Assembly: GCA_905221605.1 (NCBI GenBank)
Contig: CAJNDS010002242.1
Coordinates: 419,110-483,109, forward strand
Length of the DNA: 64,000 bases
From: Symbiodinium natans
Taxonomy: Eukaryota; Sar; Dinophyceae; Suessiales; Symbiodiniaceae
Direction of reading: 5' to 3'
Positions within the stretch are counted from its first letter, which is position 1. Each line of letters opens with the position of its first letter. The translations under genes were made by a program, and so were the position numbers. The notes under the pieces were generated by a model. That model had not been told where the DNA came from. It saw only the letters and a list, made by a program, of their open reading frames with translations, and ran no database searches. Shown one piece after another: positions 27,125 through 37,640 of this stretch.

Positions 27125-27276
27125 TACTTGGAGGTTCATGGTACTCATTAACCAACTATAGCTGTACTTATAACTGTACTTATGACTCAATGACCATATC
27201 AGGGCACTTAGGGGGCTTATAAGTGGGTTATAAGTACAGTTATAAATGGTTAATAAGTACCATGAACCTTCAAGTA
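27125..27276. mobile_element. MITE family 2, complete copy
   Basis: TACTTGGAGGTTCATGGTAC at the left is mirrored by GTACCATGAACCTTCAAGTA at the right, and GCTGTACTTATAACTGTACT by AAGTACAGTTATAA inside. About 152 bp, strongly foldback, non-coding. Confidence 0.75.
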
Positions 27277-27464
27277 GGGGAGTGGCTTGTGAGCTTTACA
27301 CCTGGCGTCCCGACGTAGATCTTGAGCCTCGAATCTCTACCCCTCCCCGCAGCTACCCCCAGAATCCCGAAGACAAGCCGAGACCCTCGACCACAAATTC
27401 CTATGCCCTAAAATCCCTAAACCCTAAACCCTAAACCCTAAACCCTAAACCCTCAAGCCCCCCC

Positions 27465-27563
27465 GAGACAACCGCAGCGTTGCAGGAATCGCAGGAGGAG
27501 AACGCGGAGGCCAAGGCCATCTACACTGGAAACTGGCTAGGCCAGCTGCCAGCCGATGGAAGG
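27465..27563 (+). CDS. MORN-repeat exon
   Basis: The frame reads ETTAALQESQEENAEAK then AIYTGNWLGQLPADGR. The first part is a charged helix and the second a MORN repeat (Y-x-G-x-W ... DG). CCCTAAA repeats precede and TTTAGGG repeats follow. A TTGCAG at 27480-27485 might be the real acceptor. Confidence 0.55.
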
Positions 27564-28431
27564 GTTTAGGGTTGGTTTAGGACTTACGGGTTTAGGGTTT
27601 GGGGTTAGGGTTTAGGGTGTCGGGGGGCTTGGGAGATTGTAGGCTTGAGGTTCGGAGCATGAGAAGCTTCAAGGTCTCATCGGGGCCTGCGGTGCTTTGA
27701 TGACAGGACCTTGCGTTGCAGGAAGCATCGGCATGCAGACCCTGAATTTGAGGGTTGGTGTTGTTTAGAGTTTCGGGTTTAGGGTTTAGGGTTTAGGGTT
27801 TGTTTTTGCGCCGCCCTGAGAAGTAGGTGTTGACCCAGCACGAGTTTTTACACAGTTGTCAGCCCCTTTGTGGGTTCTTAGGCAGCCCTAAACCCTAAAC
27901 CCTAATCCCTAAACCCTAACCCCTAAACCCTCAAACTCCTGAATATCCTGAGCCCTCAGCTCTCTTGCCCGATCTCCTCGGATCGCAAGGGGGTGAGGGT
28001 TCCAGAGCTTGGGGCTTTGGGTGTGGCGCCACGGCAGGGTTTAGGGTTTAGGGTTTAGGGTTTGGGGTTTGGGGTTTGGGGTTTAGGGTTTGGGGGGATC
28101 TCCCCCCCACCCGCCTACCCACCCCCGTCTGCACTTTGATGGTTCTGCGGCCATAGGCCCTTCCTGCACATGAATGGCTTAGGGTTTCGGGCTTAGGTTT
28201 AGGGTTTCGGGTTTAGGGTTTTTTGGTACTTTTGGAAGATGGACTCTCTTCCATCCCTGATACTCAAACCCTGGCCCTAAACCATATCGTTTGCCAGGGG
28301 GCGCCTTATCACAGAGTTCCCAACAACTTAAAACGGGAACTTGGAAGAAGACCCATTTCTGAAACCCTAAACCCTAAACCCTAAACCCTAAACCCTAAAC
28401 CCTAAACCCTAAACCCTAAACCCTAAACCCG
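27564..28431. repeat. Telomere-like repeats
   Basis: TTTAGGG runs at 27565-27625, 27770-27800 and 28038-28095, and a CCCTAAA run at 28364-28430. A patch at 28118-28165 (RLHFDGSAAIGPS) may be exon-derived but is too weak to call. Confidence 0.65.
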
Positions 28432-28491
28432 TGGCCAGATGGCAAGCGTCACGGACATGGCGTGCTTCGTTGGGCCACGTGGCACAAGTTG
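28432..28491 (+). CDS. MORN-repeat exon
   Basis: Nine CCCTAAA units lead directly into WP-DGKRHGHGVLRWA-TWHKLF. DG-x-R-HGHG-x(3)-W is a typical MORN repeat. The exon is only about 60 bp and G-strand telomeric sequence follows. No CAG acceptor is visible at its edge, so the splice site may be non-canonical. Confidence 0.55.
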
Positions 28492-29700
28492 TTTGGGTTC
28501 AGGCTTTAGGTTTTGGGGTCTAGGGTTTAGGGTTTACCCTAAACCCTAAACCCTAGACCCTAGACCCTAGACCCGAAAACCCTAAACCCTGAACCCGAAA
28601 CCCCTTTGTTGGGGTTAGTGTTTAGGGTTGGGGTCAGTGGTCTAAGGCCCTAAAGCTTCCAGCGAGGTGCGGGCTTGGGCTTAGGGTTCCAAAAAACTTT
28701 ACCGACGGCGGGTAAGTTCAAAGAGGGCTTAGGGTTTAGGGTTTAGGGTTTAGGGTTTAGGGTTTAGGGTTTAGGGTTTAGGGTTTAGGGTTTAGGGTTT
28801 AGGGTTTAGGGTTTAGGGTTACAGGTTCGGGTCGCCCTAGACCCTAAACCCTAAACCCTAAACCATGAAGAGAAGCCAACAAAAAGCGGTTGCTTTTGGA
28901 CCTGGGGTCTTAGGGGGGAGGCAGGCGGCTTAAAACCTTGAGTTTAGAGTGCTGAAGCCCTATACACTCTAAACCCTAAACCTAAACCCGGTATGTAAGG
29001 GAATATACGGTACCTATTGGGATGTTCCCCCTTATACTAACAGTCCTGTAATAGGGATTATAATAGGGGGGGGGGGGGGGTGGTATTACAATCCCTAGTT
29101 CAAGGGGGAACATCCCAAGGTACCTACAAAGTACAGTAAAGTAAGTGTTCTCCAAAGCGAAACCCACACCGGTGCGCTTCAACACTGACGTCCGAGAGTT
29201 AGACCAGCGTATCGCTGAACAGGGAAGGTTCCCTAACTCAGGGTTTTAGGATTTAGGATTCAGGGTTTAGGTTTTAGGGTTTAGGGTCTAGGGTCTAGGG
29301 TTTAGGGTTTAGGGTTTAGGGTTTAGGGTTTAGGGTCTCCATGCAATTGCCCCAAAAAAATCCCCAAACCCTGGATGTCATGGTACCCGAAACCCTAAGC
29401 CCTAAACCCTAAACCCCGAGCCCTAAACCCTAAACCCTAAACCCTAAACCCTGGGACCGAGCACCCTCCTTGCTTAAGGAGCAGGACAACTCTGACCGCC
29501 AACGCCTGGACCCCCTGTGCGGTTGCGACGGTCTTGAGGGTTAAGGGACTAAAGGGGGGATGCTTTGAACCTTTGAGGAGAGGTTAGGGAGCTTAGGAGG
29601 GTTTAGGGCAAACCCTAAACCCTAAACCAGAGGGCTTAGGAGGGTTTCGGGCTTAGGGGTTGAGGACTTAGAAGTATTTTTCGAAGGTTTAGGAGGGCCG
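28492..29700. repeat. Telomere-like repeats around a MITE 1 copy
   Basis: A TTTAGGG run of about 14 units at 28729-28830, others at 29265-29335, and CCCTAAA runs at 29395-29450. A patch at 29478-29535 (KEQDNSDRQRLDPLCGCDG) could be an exon (confidence about 0.25). Confidence 0.6.
29017..29118. mobile_element. MITE family 1, complete copy with 8-bp target duplication
   Basis: TTGGGATGTTCCCCC ... GGGGGAACATCCCAA, 102 bp. The octamer GGTACCTA flanks it directly on both sides (29009-29016 and 29119-29126). Eight-base duplications are typical of hAT-like transposases and of some introner elements. Confidence 0.85.
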
Positions 29701-29706
29701 CTGCAG

Positions 29707-29760
29707 ATCCTCAACACCCTGCATCCCTGGGAGAAGTACCACATTCACGAAAGTATGGAG
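29707..29760 (+). CDS. Exon-like island, unidentified
   Basis: CCGCTGCAG precedes a frame reading ILNTLHPWEKYHIHESMEF, and TTTAGGG repeats follow at once. Natural amino-acid mix; family unknown. Confidence 0.45.
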
Positions 29761-30190
29761 TTTAGGGTTTTGGGTTTAGCATTTAGAGTTTAGGGTTTAG
29801 GGTGGCACTAGATCATAGGAAAATCAAGTCGGGCTTTTTCGCTATGAGTTTTCCCGAACATGACGCCCAATACGTCTACGTGCCAATATGTCCGTGGAAC
29901 TCCATACCCTAAACCCTAAACCCTAAACCCCAAAATATACACTCACCAAGCACGGGTACTGTCTCACACACAAGGATCCACAATAAAGGGCCCACATTTG
30001 GGTGGGGGGGGTGGGAGGTTACAGCTTTAGTACTGCAACCACCTGCCGAAGAGCTCGCCCTCCGAGCTCCAATCCCCAAAAGGGTTTAGGGTTTAGCCTT
30101 CCGGCCACACGTAAAGCCGCACAAAACGCTTGGTTTGGGACATGTCAAACGCTTGGTTTGGGACATGTCGAGCCGCTGAAAGCGCTTGGT
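29761..30190. other. Spacer, no gene seen
   Basis: Short telomeric runs at 29762-29805 and 29905-29932, a fragment of dispersed repeat A near 29937, and a duplicated GCTTGGTTTGGGACATGTC at 30129-30168. Nothing else identified. Confidence 0.5.
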
Positions 30191-30325
30191 TCGGACATGT
30201 ACAGCCGCTCAAAGCACTTGGTTTGTGGGGGTGGGGGGTATGCGAATGGTCCTCACGATTCGGACATGTACAGCCGCTCAAAGCACTTGGTTTGTGGGGG
30301 TGGGGGGTATGCGAATGGCCCTCAC
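30191..30325 (+). repeat. 69-bp tandem duplication
   Basis: The unit starting CGGACATGTACAGCCGCTC occurs at 30191 and 30260, spacing 69 bases (23 codons). It includes GTGGGGGTGGGGGG. The second copy runs straight into the 57-bp minisatellite. Confidence 0.75.
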
Positions 30326-31130
30326 GATGAGAACGTCCGTGGTACCAGTGCGTGCGAGTGGCCAGAGCATTCATGCCCGCACGATGAGAACGTCCGTGTT
30401 ACCAGTGCGTGCGAATGGCCAGAGCATCCATGCCCGCACGATGAGAACGTCCGTGGTACCAGTGCGTGCGAGTGGCCAGAGCATCCATGCCCGCAGGATG
30501 AGAACGTCCGTGTTACCAGTGCGTGCGAATGGCCAGAGCATCCATGCCCGCAGGATGAGAACGTCCGTGGTACCAGTGCGTGCGAGTGGCCAGAGCATCC
30601 ATGCCCTCACGATGAGAACGTCCGTGGTAGGAGTGCGTGCGAGTGGCCAGATCGAGCATCCATGCCCGCACGATGAGAACGTCCGTGGTACCAGTGCGTG
30701 CGAGTGGCCAGAGCATCCATGCCCGCACGATGAGAACGTCCGTGGTACCAGTGCGTGCGAGTGGCCAGAGCATCCATGCCCTCACGATGAGAACGTCCGT
30801 GGTACCAGTGCGTGCGGGTGCCAGAGCATCCATGCCCGCACGATGAGAACGTCCGTGGTACCAGTGCGTGCGAGTGGCCAGAGCATCCATGCCCGCAGGA
30901 TGAGAACGTCCGTGGTACCAGTGCGTGCGAGTGGCCAGAGCATCCATGCCCGCAGGATGAGAACGTCCGTGTTACCAGTGCGTGCGAATGGCCAGAGCAT
31001 CCATGCCCGCAGGATGAGAACGTCCGTGGTACCAGTGCGTGCGAGTTGCCAGAGCATCCATGCCCGCACGATGAGAACGTCCGTGTTACCAGTGCGTGCG
31101 AATGGCCAGAGCATCCATGCCTGCACGATT
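30309..31130 (+). repeat. 57-bp minisatellite, about 14 copies, phase-preserving
   Basis: The unit contains GATGAGAACGTCCGTG, GTACCAGTGCGTGCG and GCCAGAGCATCCATGCC. It is 57 bp, so all six frames keep phase. The longest frame is 30186-31352, repeating MRTSVVPVRASGQSIHART. Two linked variants recur: GGTACC with GAGTGG, and GTTACC with GAATGG. One unit has a 3-bp insertion near 30653 and one a loss near 30810. I see no proof that it is translated. Confidence 0.85.
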
Positions 31131-32083
31131 TCTTCGGCCGCCCTTCTTCATGAGGCGGATTTTATGTGTATGCTTTCACATGGAGGATACCATGCATCCG
31201 AAGGAGTGCTGCTTTGTAGAGCCCATGAAATATGCTCCTTCAAGTGCATCCCGTACTACCCTGCGTGGGACGCTCAGCACTTCCTGCCGACAACTCCTGT
31301 CTTGTCTCTACCTTCCACCGCTTCCCGCAACTTAAAATTCCAAGATTTTTAAGTTGCGCAATGGTTGCCGCTCAGCCGCTTGCCAAGCTCCAAAAGCGTG
31401 GCAGGCGCGATAGAAACAGCGCTGGCACTCCGCAGAAAAGCTTCTGGGCGCGGCTTAACGCGCGGTCGGAGCGTTCTATAGGGTTGATCTCAAATGGATA
31501 TGGCCGTTTTGCGGCTTCCAGGCAAAGCCCGAAACCCTAAACCCTAAACCCTAAACCCTAAACCCTAAGCCCTAAGCCCTAAGCCCTAAGCGCGGCAAAA
31601 GCGCCTCTGATAAGCCACGCTGGAGGCCGCACCTTCGGCGATCGACAGTTCTCCGGCGTCACGAAGGCTGCATGGTATGTCGTTGTGCTATGGGCTATGG
31701 TTCACCCTAATTAAACCCCAAAACCGCACTCAGACCGAAACCCTAACCCCTAAACCCCAAACCCTGCACCCGAAACCCTGAACCCTTGACCCGACAACCA
31801 GAGGTAAGGCTCAAATGTTTTTTGACCCCCGATATGCGCCTTGATTGGGCCTTATGTGTAAGGTGGGAAGCCGTAAGCCCCAAACCCCAAACCCCAAACC
31901 CCAAACCCCAAACCCCAAACCCCCAACCCCAAGCCCTAGACCCCAAACCCCAAACCCCGAACCCTGAACCCTGAACCCTAAACCCTAAACCCTAAACCCT
32001 ACACCCTAAACCCTCAACCCTAAACCCTAAACCCTAAACCCTAAACCCTAAACCCTAAACCCTAAACCCTAAACCCTAGCGCA
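31131..32083. other. Unique sequence, then telomere-like repeats
   Basis: 31131-31530 is mixed-composition sequence without a recognised protein. CCCTAAA runs lie at 31532-31590 and a long CCCTAAA/CCCCAAA run at 31878-32080. Island 31593-31680 (GGRTFGDRQFSGVTKAAWYV in one frame) may be an exon. Confidence 0.45.
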
Positions 32084-32164
32084 GCGTTGCACCCCATGAT
32101 GCCTGAAGACGTCAGCCCCTTGCCCTCCCCTGTGTCGAATCTCAACATATGGATCCCAAGGTTC
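32084..32164 (+). CDS. Exon-like island, unidentified
   Basis: A long CCCTAAA array ends in GCGCAG, then the frame reads ALHPMMPEDVSPLPSPVSNL and NIWIPRF, followed by G-strand telomeric repeats. Proline-rich, non-repetitive. Family unknown. Confidence 0.45.
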
Positions 32165-32311
32165 AGGGTGTAGGCTATTTAGGGTTTAGGGTTTGGGGTT
32201 TAGGGTTTAATTAGCGTTTAGGGTTTGCGGTTTAGGGTTTGGGGCTTGGGTTTGGGGTCCCGGATACCCCTAAGTCACAAAGCCCCTCAACTCCCAACCC
32301 TTACACCCACG

Positions 32312-32371
32312 TGTCCAGACTTTGCGGCAAATCTCGCCATGCTGCCTGGGCCATACGGGATTCGCATGTAA
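32312..32371 (+). CDS. Exon-like island ending in a stop
   Basis: The frame reads DFAANLAMLPGPYGIRM then TAA, after a TGTCCAG acceptor-like site. Short, family unknown. Confidence 0.3.
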   Translation, partial: CPDFAANLAMLPGPYGIRM

Positions 32372-33068
32372 AAGAATGATAATCAGAAGAAGAACAATAA
32401 GGATGATGAAAATAGTGAGAATGAACATGAGAATTTAAACATAGTAGTAGCAACATAATGACAAGAATAAGAGTAACGTGAGCTCTCTCTTCAGATCAGA
32501 TCTTCAGCATTGCAACATCGCCATACTACGGAAGCCAGCACGGGCCCCTCATTCTGGGTACTTCCTCCGATCCCCTCCCCTCTCCTGCCCTTCCCTCCCA
32601 AGGGGAGAAGATATCATGTGCAGATTCCACTGCCAGGGGCTGTTTGAAGGGTTTGTAGCAGGCGAAAGATTACCCCCCTCGGCGCAGAATGTGGTGGCCC
32701 TATAAGTAGTGGTATGAAGACATACAGGTTAAGTTCAGCTGGTACAGTTAGGGTGGTTTCCCTGCAGTAGTTCCTACACGTCACTGCTAGCGAGCTTAAG
32801 TTGCGACACAATTTACACTGACGAAACCAGGTTTGTTTTACTGCAGATAACGCAATGAGGAAACCACATCATTGCCTATGTGTCCCTGCCACCCCACCAC
32901 CCTGAACCCTAGATACAAACCCGAAGTTGCCAAAGCATGAATCCCCGAAGTCCCTCAACACCGAGCCCCAACCCTTAAACCCTCAACCCTAAACTCCTAT
33001 ATACACTCTAAACCCTGAACTCCTAAACCCTAAACCTAAACCCTAAACCCTAAACCCTAAACCCTAAA
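32372..33068. other. Unique spacer with repeat tail
   Basis: 32390-32460 is AAT/GAT-rich. A 75-codon frame at 32478-32705 is open but has no recognised motif (confidence of a gene about 0.15). CCCTAAA repeats fill 32970-33068. Confidence 0.45.
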
Positions 33069-33144
33069 GGTCTATGAGGGGAACTTCCGCTTCGACCTAT
33101 TCCATGGTCGTGGCATCATGCGCCTTCCTTGGGATCGTTCGGGG
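33069..33144 (+). CDS. MORN-repeat exon
   Basis: CCCTAAAG is followed by VYEGNFRFDLFHGRGIMRLP then WDRS. Y-E-G-x-F-x(4)-F-HG-x-G is a near-perfect MORN repeat. A TTTAGGG array of about 12 units starts at 33171. The exon fits one repeat with flanks. Confidence 0.65.
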
Positions 33145-34061
33145 ACTTGGGGGTGTAAGCATGTAAACGTGTAGGGTTTAGGGTTTAGGGTTTAGGGTTT
33201 AGGGTTTAGGGTTTAGGGTTTAGGGTTTAGGGTTTAGGGTTTAGGGTTTAGGGTTTAAGGAATCTCTAAACTAGACCCCTAACCCCACTTGGTAGCCCGG
33301 TGGCACCCTCCAGGCCCCCAATCTTGTAGAGTTGGCGTTTCAAGGAGAGGGGTGGGGATTTTCGAAGCCATGTTGTTTTTGTTCAAGGTTCCGCAATTAC
33401 AAAAGATGGCTGGCCCTTTTGGTTATATACAATCCTATTTTCAAAAATGGTTAACCCTTTAGGGTAATTATTCAGCCCCTACGCTTGAAACCCAAAACCC
33501 TAAACCCTAATCCCTAAAGCCTCAACCCCAAACCGCAAACAAGGCGCTTGGAGAAGGCTGTGGCGCAGTCTCTGAGGCCGAGCTTTCTCAAACGCCTAAA
33601 CCCCTGAACCCCTAAACCCCTAAACCCTAAATCCTAAACCCTAAACCCTGAACCATAAACCCTAAACCCTAAACCCTGAGCCCTAAACCCTAGGCAGGTC
33701 TTACAGACCTAAACCCTACACCCTCCCTTTAGGGTTCAGGGTTTAGGGTTTAGGGTTTAGGGTTTAGGGTTTAGGGTTTAGGGTTTAGGGTTTAGGGTTT
33801 AGGGTTTAGGGTTTAGGGTTTATTGACCGTTTTGCTTGGGTTTTTCTGCCACAAGCAGCATGTTGAACACCATGCGGTTCCCCAGTGAGGGTGGGAGCCT
33901 AGGGCTGCGCGCTAAACCCCAAACCCTAAGCCCTAAACCCTAAGCCCTAAACCCCAAACCCTAAACCCTAAACCGAGACCCTAAACCCTAGCCCTAAACC
34001 CCAAACCCTAAACCCTAGCCCTAAACCCCAAACCCGATCAACCCTCAACCCCCAAAGCCAG
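33145..34061. repeat. Telomere-like repeats
   Basis: TTTAGGG arrays at 33171-33256 and 33728-33823, CCCTAAA runs at 33600-33705 and 33915-34035. Two weak exon candidates: 33538-33594 (KALGEGCGAVSEAELSQT) and 33838-33885 (LLGFFCHKQHVEHH). Confidence 0.65.
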
Positions 34062-34137
34062 GACGTTGGAGAGGACCAACCTCAGCCCAGGGAAGGTGCC
34101 ACTGCCGAATCTGGATCCGCCAGGGACCTGCTCGGGA
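34062..34137 (+). CDS. Exon-like island, unidentified
   Basis: AAGCCAG precedes a frame reading RTLERTNLSPGKVPLPNLDP then PGTCSG. Telomeric repeats change from C-strand upstream to G-strand downstream. Family unknown. Confidence 0.4.
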
Positions 34138-35472
34138 TGTGGGGTAGTTCTTTACATTCGGGTTTAGGGTTTAGGATGTAGAGTTTGGGGTTTAGGGTTT
34201 GGGGTTTAGGGCTCGGGATGTGGACTAGTTCTCTAAATCAGGGTTTAAGGTTTAGGGCTTGGGGTTTTGGGTTCAGGGTTTGAGGTTTAGAGTTGAGGGC
34301 TTGGGGTTTAGGGTTCAGGGTTTGGGGTTTAGGCTTTATGGCTTGGGGTTTGGGTCTAGTGTTCAGTGTTTGGGGTTTGGGGTTCAGGGTTTGAGGTTTA
34401 GGGTTTCGGGATTGTGGACGACTGCACAGCCATGGTGGGATCCACAAGTGTTGCGTTGTACGTAAGGTTTGCTTTCGGAGCTCTTTTCGACTTGTCTCGA
34501 TCAGTGTTAGGGATCCTGTTTACTTTTTGGGTTATGGGCTTTCTTATATATGAACAAAAAGGGTCCTTTTTTCTTCCTAGGGGAACAGGGATTAAGTTGT
34601 GCGCACAGTCTGCAGCCAGGCACTTGAGAGAGCCCTGGCGCAAAGGATTTCGGGATTGGGGTTGAGGGTTTGGGCCCGGGGTTTGGGGGGGGTTTAGTGT
34701 AAAGGGGTGTACCACACAGCGGACCCCAAAAAGCGACCGTTTAGGGTTGGTGTACATATATACGTGTATATATGTATATATGTATATATGTATATATGTA
34801 TGTGGCCGAGACCTTTAGGGTCCATTTGGCCATTTCCTTTATATTGAAGTACTGCCCTCAGAATGAGCGGCCAGAACCTGAACTCGCCATTGTAGACCCT
34901 GGGCCTGACATAGACATCCACACTATTTTAGACCCTAGCCATTCCAGACCTTTGCATGCAGGACTGCAGGGTGTGTCGTGCATTCACCAAGGATCTGAAT
35001 CGGTTCCGGGCTAGGGTCTCCAGTGGTAGCCATGACCATTCCATACTCTTCGCACGTGACAAGTAGGGTGCCGCCATTCCAAACCCTCGCAAACTGAGGT
35101 ACAGGAACCATCACGGGCGGGCTCTGTAGATGTCGCAATTCACAAGAGATCTCGCCACACAACGCAACTGTAGGTCTCAATGACGGGGGCCAAGAGCCCC
35201 GGTAAAAAGAATGAAAGAATAGATCGCCATTTCGGTGATCCATTATCAATCAATGACTCGCTATAACCAGAAGAATGTGGAGAATATGTCTCACCCTCTC
35301 ATGGTTCCATCTGAGCGATTTCGCCCGTCATATCTTTGGCCTGGCTTCCTTCTTCTCCGTCTCGATTGATGCTTTGGGTGTGTCTTCGCAAGCGCAACTT
35401 TCATCACACAAGCGATGGATATAGGCATTGTATTAACTTTTGTGGTATAGTTACTATTTCGCTCCTTTTCAG
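34138..35472. other. G-strand repeats, dispersed repeat C and unique spacer
   Basis: 34158-34410 is degenerate TTTGGGG/TTTAGGG. Dispersed repeat C (34498-34596) begins GATCAGTGTTAGGGATCC. A GTATATAT microsatellite lies at 34750-34802. 34810-35470 is unique; open frames on the minus strand (for example 34935-35249) have no motif I recognise. Confidence 0.5.
34498..34596 (+). repeat. Dispersed repeat C, copy 1
   Basis: About 98 bp running from GATCAGTGTTAGGGATCC through GGGCTTTCTTATATATGAAC to AACAGGGATTAAG. It is almost identical to 42178-42276 in the same orientation. Non-coding. Confidence 0.75.
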
Positions 35473-36420
35473 GAGTCAATGAGGGAATTAGAATATTTAT
35501 GGGATAAGGAACGGTATCGCTTTCGACACCTTCGACATCCTGGCTTCTTCGGCCGGTGACTCTGTTTCCAGCCAAAATTCAGTTCCATCTATACGAAAGT
35601 CCCAGCCTCCGGAAATGACCAATTCCACCTATATGAAGGTCCCAGCCTCAGGAAGTGACCAATTCCACCTATACGAAGATCCTAGCCTCGGGAAACCACC
35701 TATATGAGGAGTCAATGAGGGAATTAGAATATTTATGGGATAAGGAACGGTATCGCTTTCGACACCTTCGACATCCTGGCGTCTTCGGCCGGTGACTCTG
35801 TTTCCAGCCAAAATTCAGTTCCATCTATACGAAAGTCCCAGCCTCAGGAAATGACCAATTCCACCTATATGAAGGTCCCAGCCTCAGGAAGTGACCAATT
35901 CCACCTATACGAAGATCCTAATTAGCCTCGGGAAACCACCTATATGAGGAGTCAATGAGGGAATTAGAATATTTATGGGATAAGGAACGGTATCGCTTTC
36001 GACACCTTCGACATCCTGGCGTCTTCGGCCGGTGACTCTGTTTCCAGCCAAAATTCAGTTCCATCTATACGAAAGTCCCAGCCTCAGGAAATGACCAATT
36101 CCACCTATATGAAGGTCCCAGCCTCAGGAAGTGACCAATTCCACCTATACGAAGATCCTAGCCTCGGGAAACCACCTATATGAGGAGTCAATGAGGGAAT
36201 TAGAATATTTACGGGATAAGGAACGGCATCGCTTTCGACACCTTCGACATCCTGGCCTCTTCGGCCGGTGACTCTGTTTCCAGCCAAAATTCAGTTCCAT
36301 CTATACGAAAGTCCCAGCCTCAGGAAATGACCAATTCCACCTATATGAAGGTCCCAGCCTCAGGAAGTGACCAATTCCACCTATACGAAGATCCTAGCCT
36401 CGGTAAACCACCTATATGAA
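35473..36420 (+). repeat. 236/240-bp satellite, four copies
   Basis: Units start GAGTCAATGAGGGAATTAG at 35473, 35709, 35949 and 36185 (spacings 236, 240, 236). One unit carries an extra TAAT at the junction CCTAATTAGCC. Each unit contains internal 35-45 bp sub-repeats (CCAATTCCACCTATA, AGGAAATGACC/AGGAAGTGACC). Copies differ by only a few bases, so the array is young. Confidence 0.9.
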
Positions 36421-37640
36421 GGTCTCAGCCTCAAGGAACGACCAAAGATCCATTCCCAACACAATCATGTGCTCCACCATACCCATTCCATGAAAAATGA
36501 ATGTGTGCCAAAGCCTCTCGCGAAGCCGGATCCAGCGAGACGAGCTATAGCAAGGAATAGCTAACTGCCCCCCTTTCGACGACATGGCCTCAACCTCTGC
36601 CATGGAGAAGAACACACACTGTCAGAAGCCCCGCGTCTCACGGTCCCACAAAGATGGCCTCCAGCACATGGTAAGTCAATTCGACGAACGAAGAAAAAGA
36701 AGAAGCAGGGACAGCAGGACCTCTTCCGGACCTCGCACCCGTCGACAAAGGTCCTAAACCGTAGACTATGCCCTTCAATAGTGCTGCCAACATCCGAAAC
36801 CGCGTCCGAGGGCCGTACCTGCAGCGAATTGCTAGGCAGAGGATGGACCCTAAACCTTAAACCCTAAACCCAAATCAAATATTGAGAGGGATGCGTAGAG
36901 GCGTGGTTGGGGGCTTGGGCCACTCCTTAATGTTTGACTGTGGCAATACAAGAAGTTACCCTAAACCCCAACCCCTAAACTCTAAACCCTAAATCCTAAA
37001 CCCTAAAGGATTCTGTTTTCCCGATAAAGATCCTATAAAATATAATACACACGGCGAAAATGAAACAAGGACAATAAGTAAAGGGAAGTTATAAAGGGGA
37101 AACGTTGAAGGACTTTAAGGGGAAATCTAGGGGAAATTAAAGGGATAAATAGGGGAAACCCAAGTGATTTAAGGGAATGGTTTAGGGGATTTTTACAGCA
37201 GTCACCAGAATCGCATGAGGTCTAAGGGAAAATGAAAGGGAATTTGAGGGAAATCGGACGTCCCTTACACCAGGCTTTTAGAGGGAAAAAATCCCCTTAA
37301 AAAGGCCGTTTGTCAATAGGTGCGCACTTTATTGTGTGAGGCACAGCTATGTGATGTGTTCAAAAGCAGGCCAGATGTAACTCATTTATTTTTTTTCTGT
37401 GCTGAGATTATTAAGTTGCATGAATGAAAAGGTACACAACGCGCACCAGGTCCTAAAGAACTAAGTTTATTTATCACTCACTGCGCGTACAATAGCTATG
37501 TGACCTTACCAAATATAAACCGCACCGCTAAAATGAAACAATGATAAAAAGTAAAGGGAATTTATTAAGGGGAAGTCTGAGGGAAATCGAAGGGATAAGT
37601 AAAGCAAATCCCAAATGATGCAGGGGCATTGCCTAGGGGG
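36421..37640. other. Unique spacer with a duplicated AAAGGG-rich segment
   Basis: 36421-36840 is unique with no recognised protein. A segment with ATGAAACAA, AAAAAGTAAAGGGAA and GGGAAAT words at about 37030-37160 recurs at about 37510-37640. No gene seen. Confidence 0.4.

Noticed and set aside
30093-31153. Several overlapping ORFs on both strands in the minisatellite
   Set aside because: A 57-bp unit keeps every frame open if one unit is open, so ORF length is not evidence of coding.
35473-36420. CRISPR-like direct repeats
   Set aside because: Repeat unit is a 236-240 bp satellite without unique spacers, and the surrounding DNA is eukaryotic.
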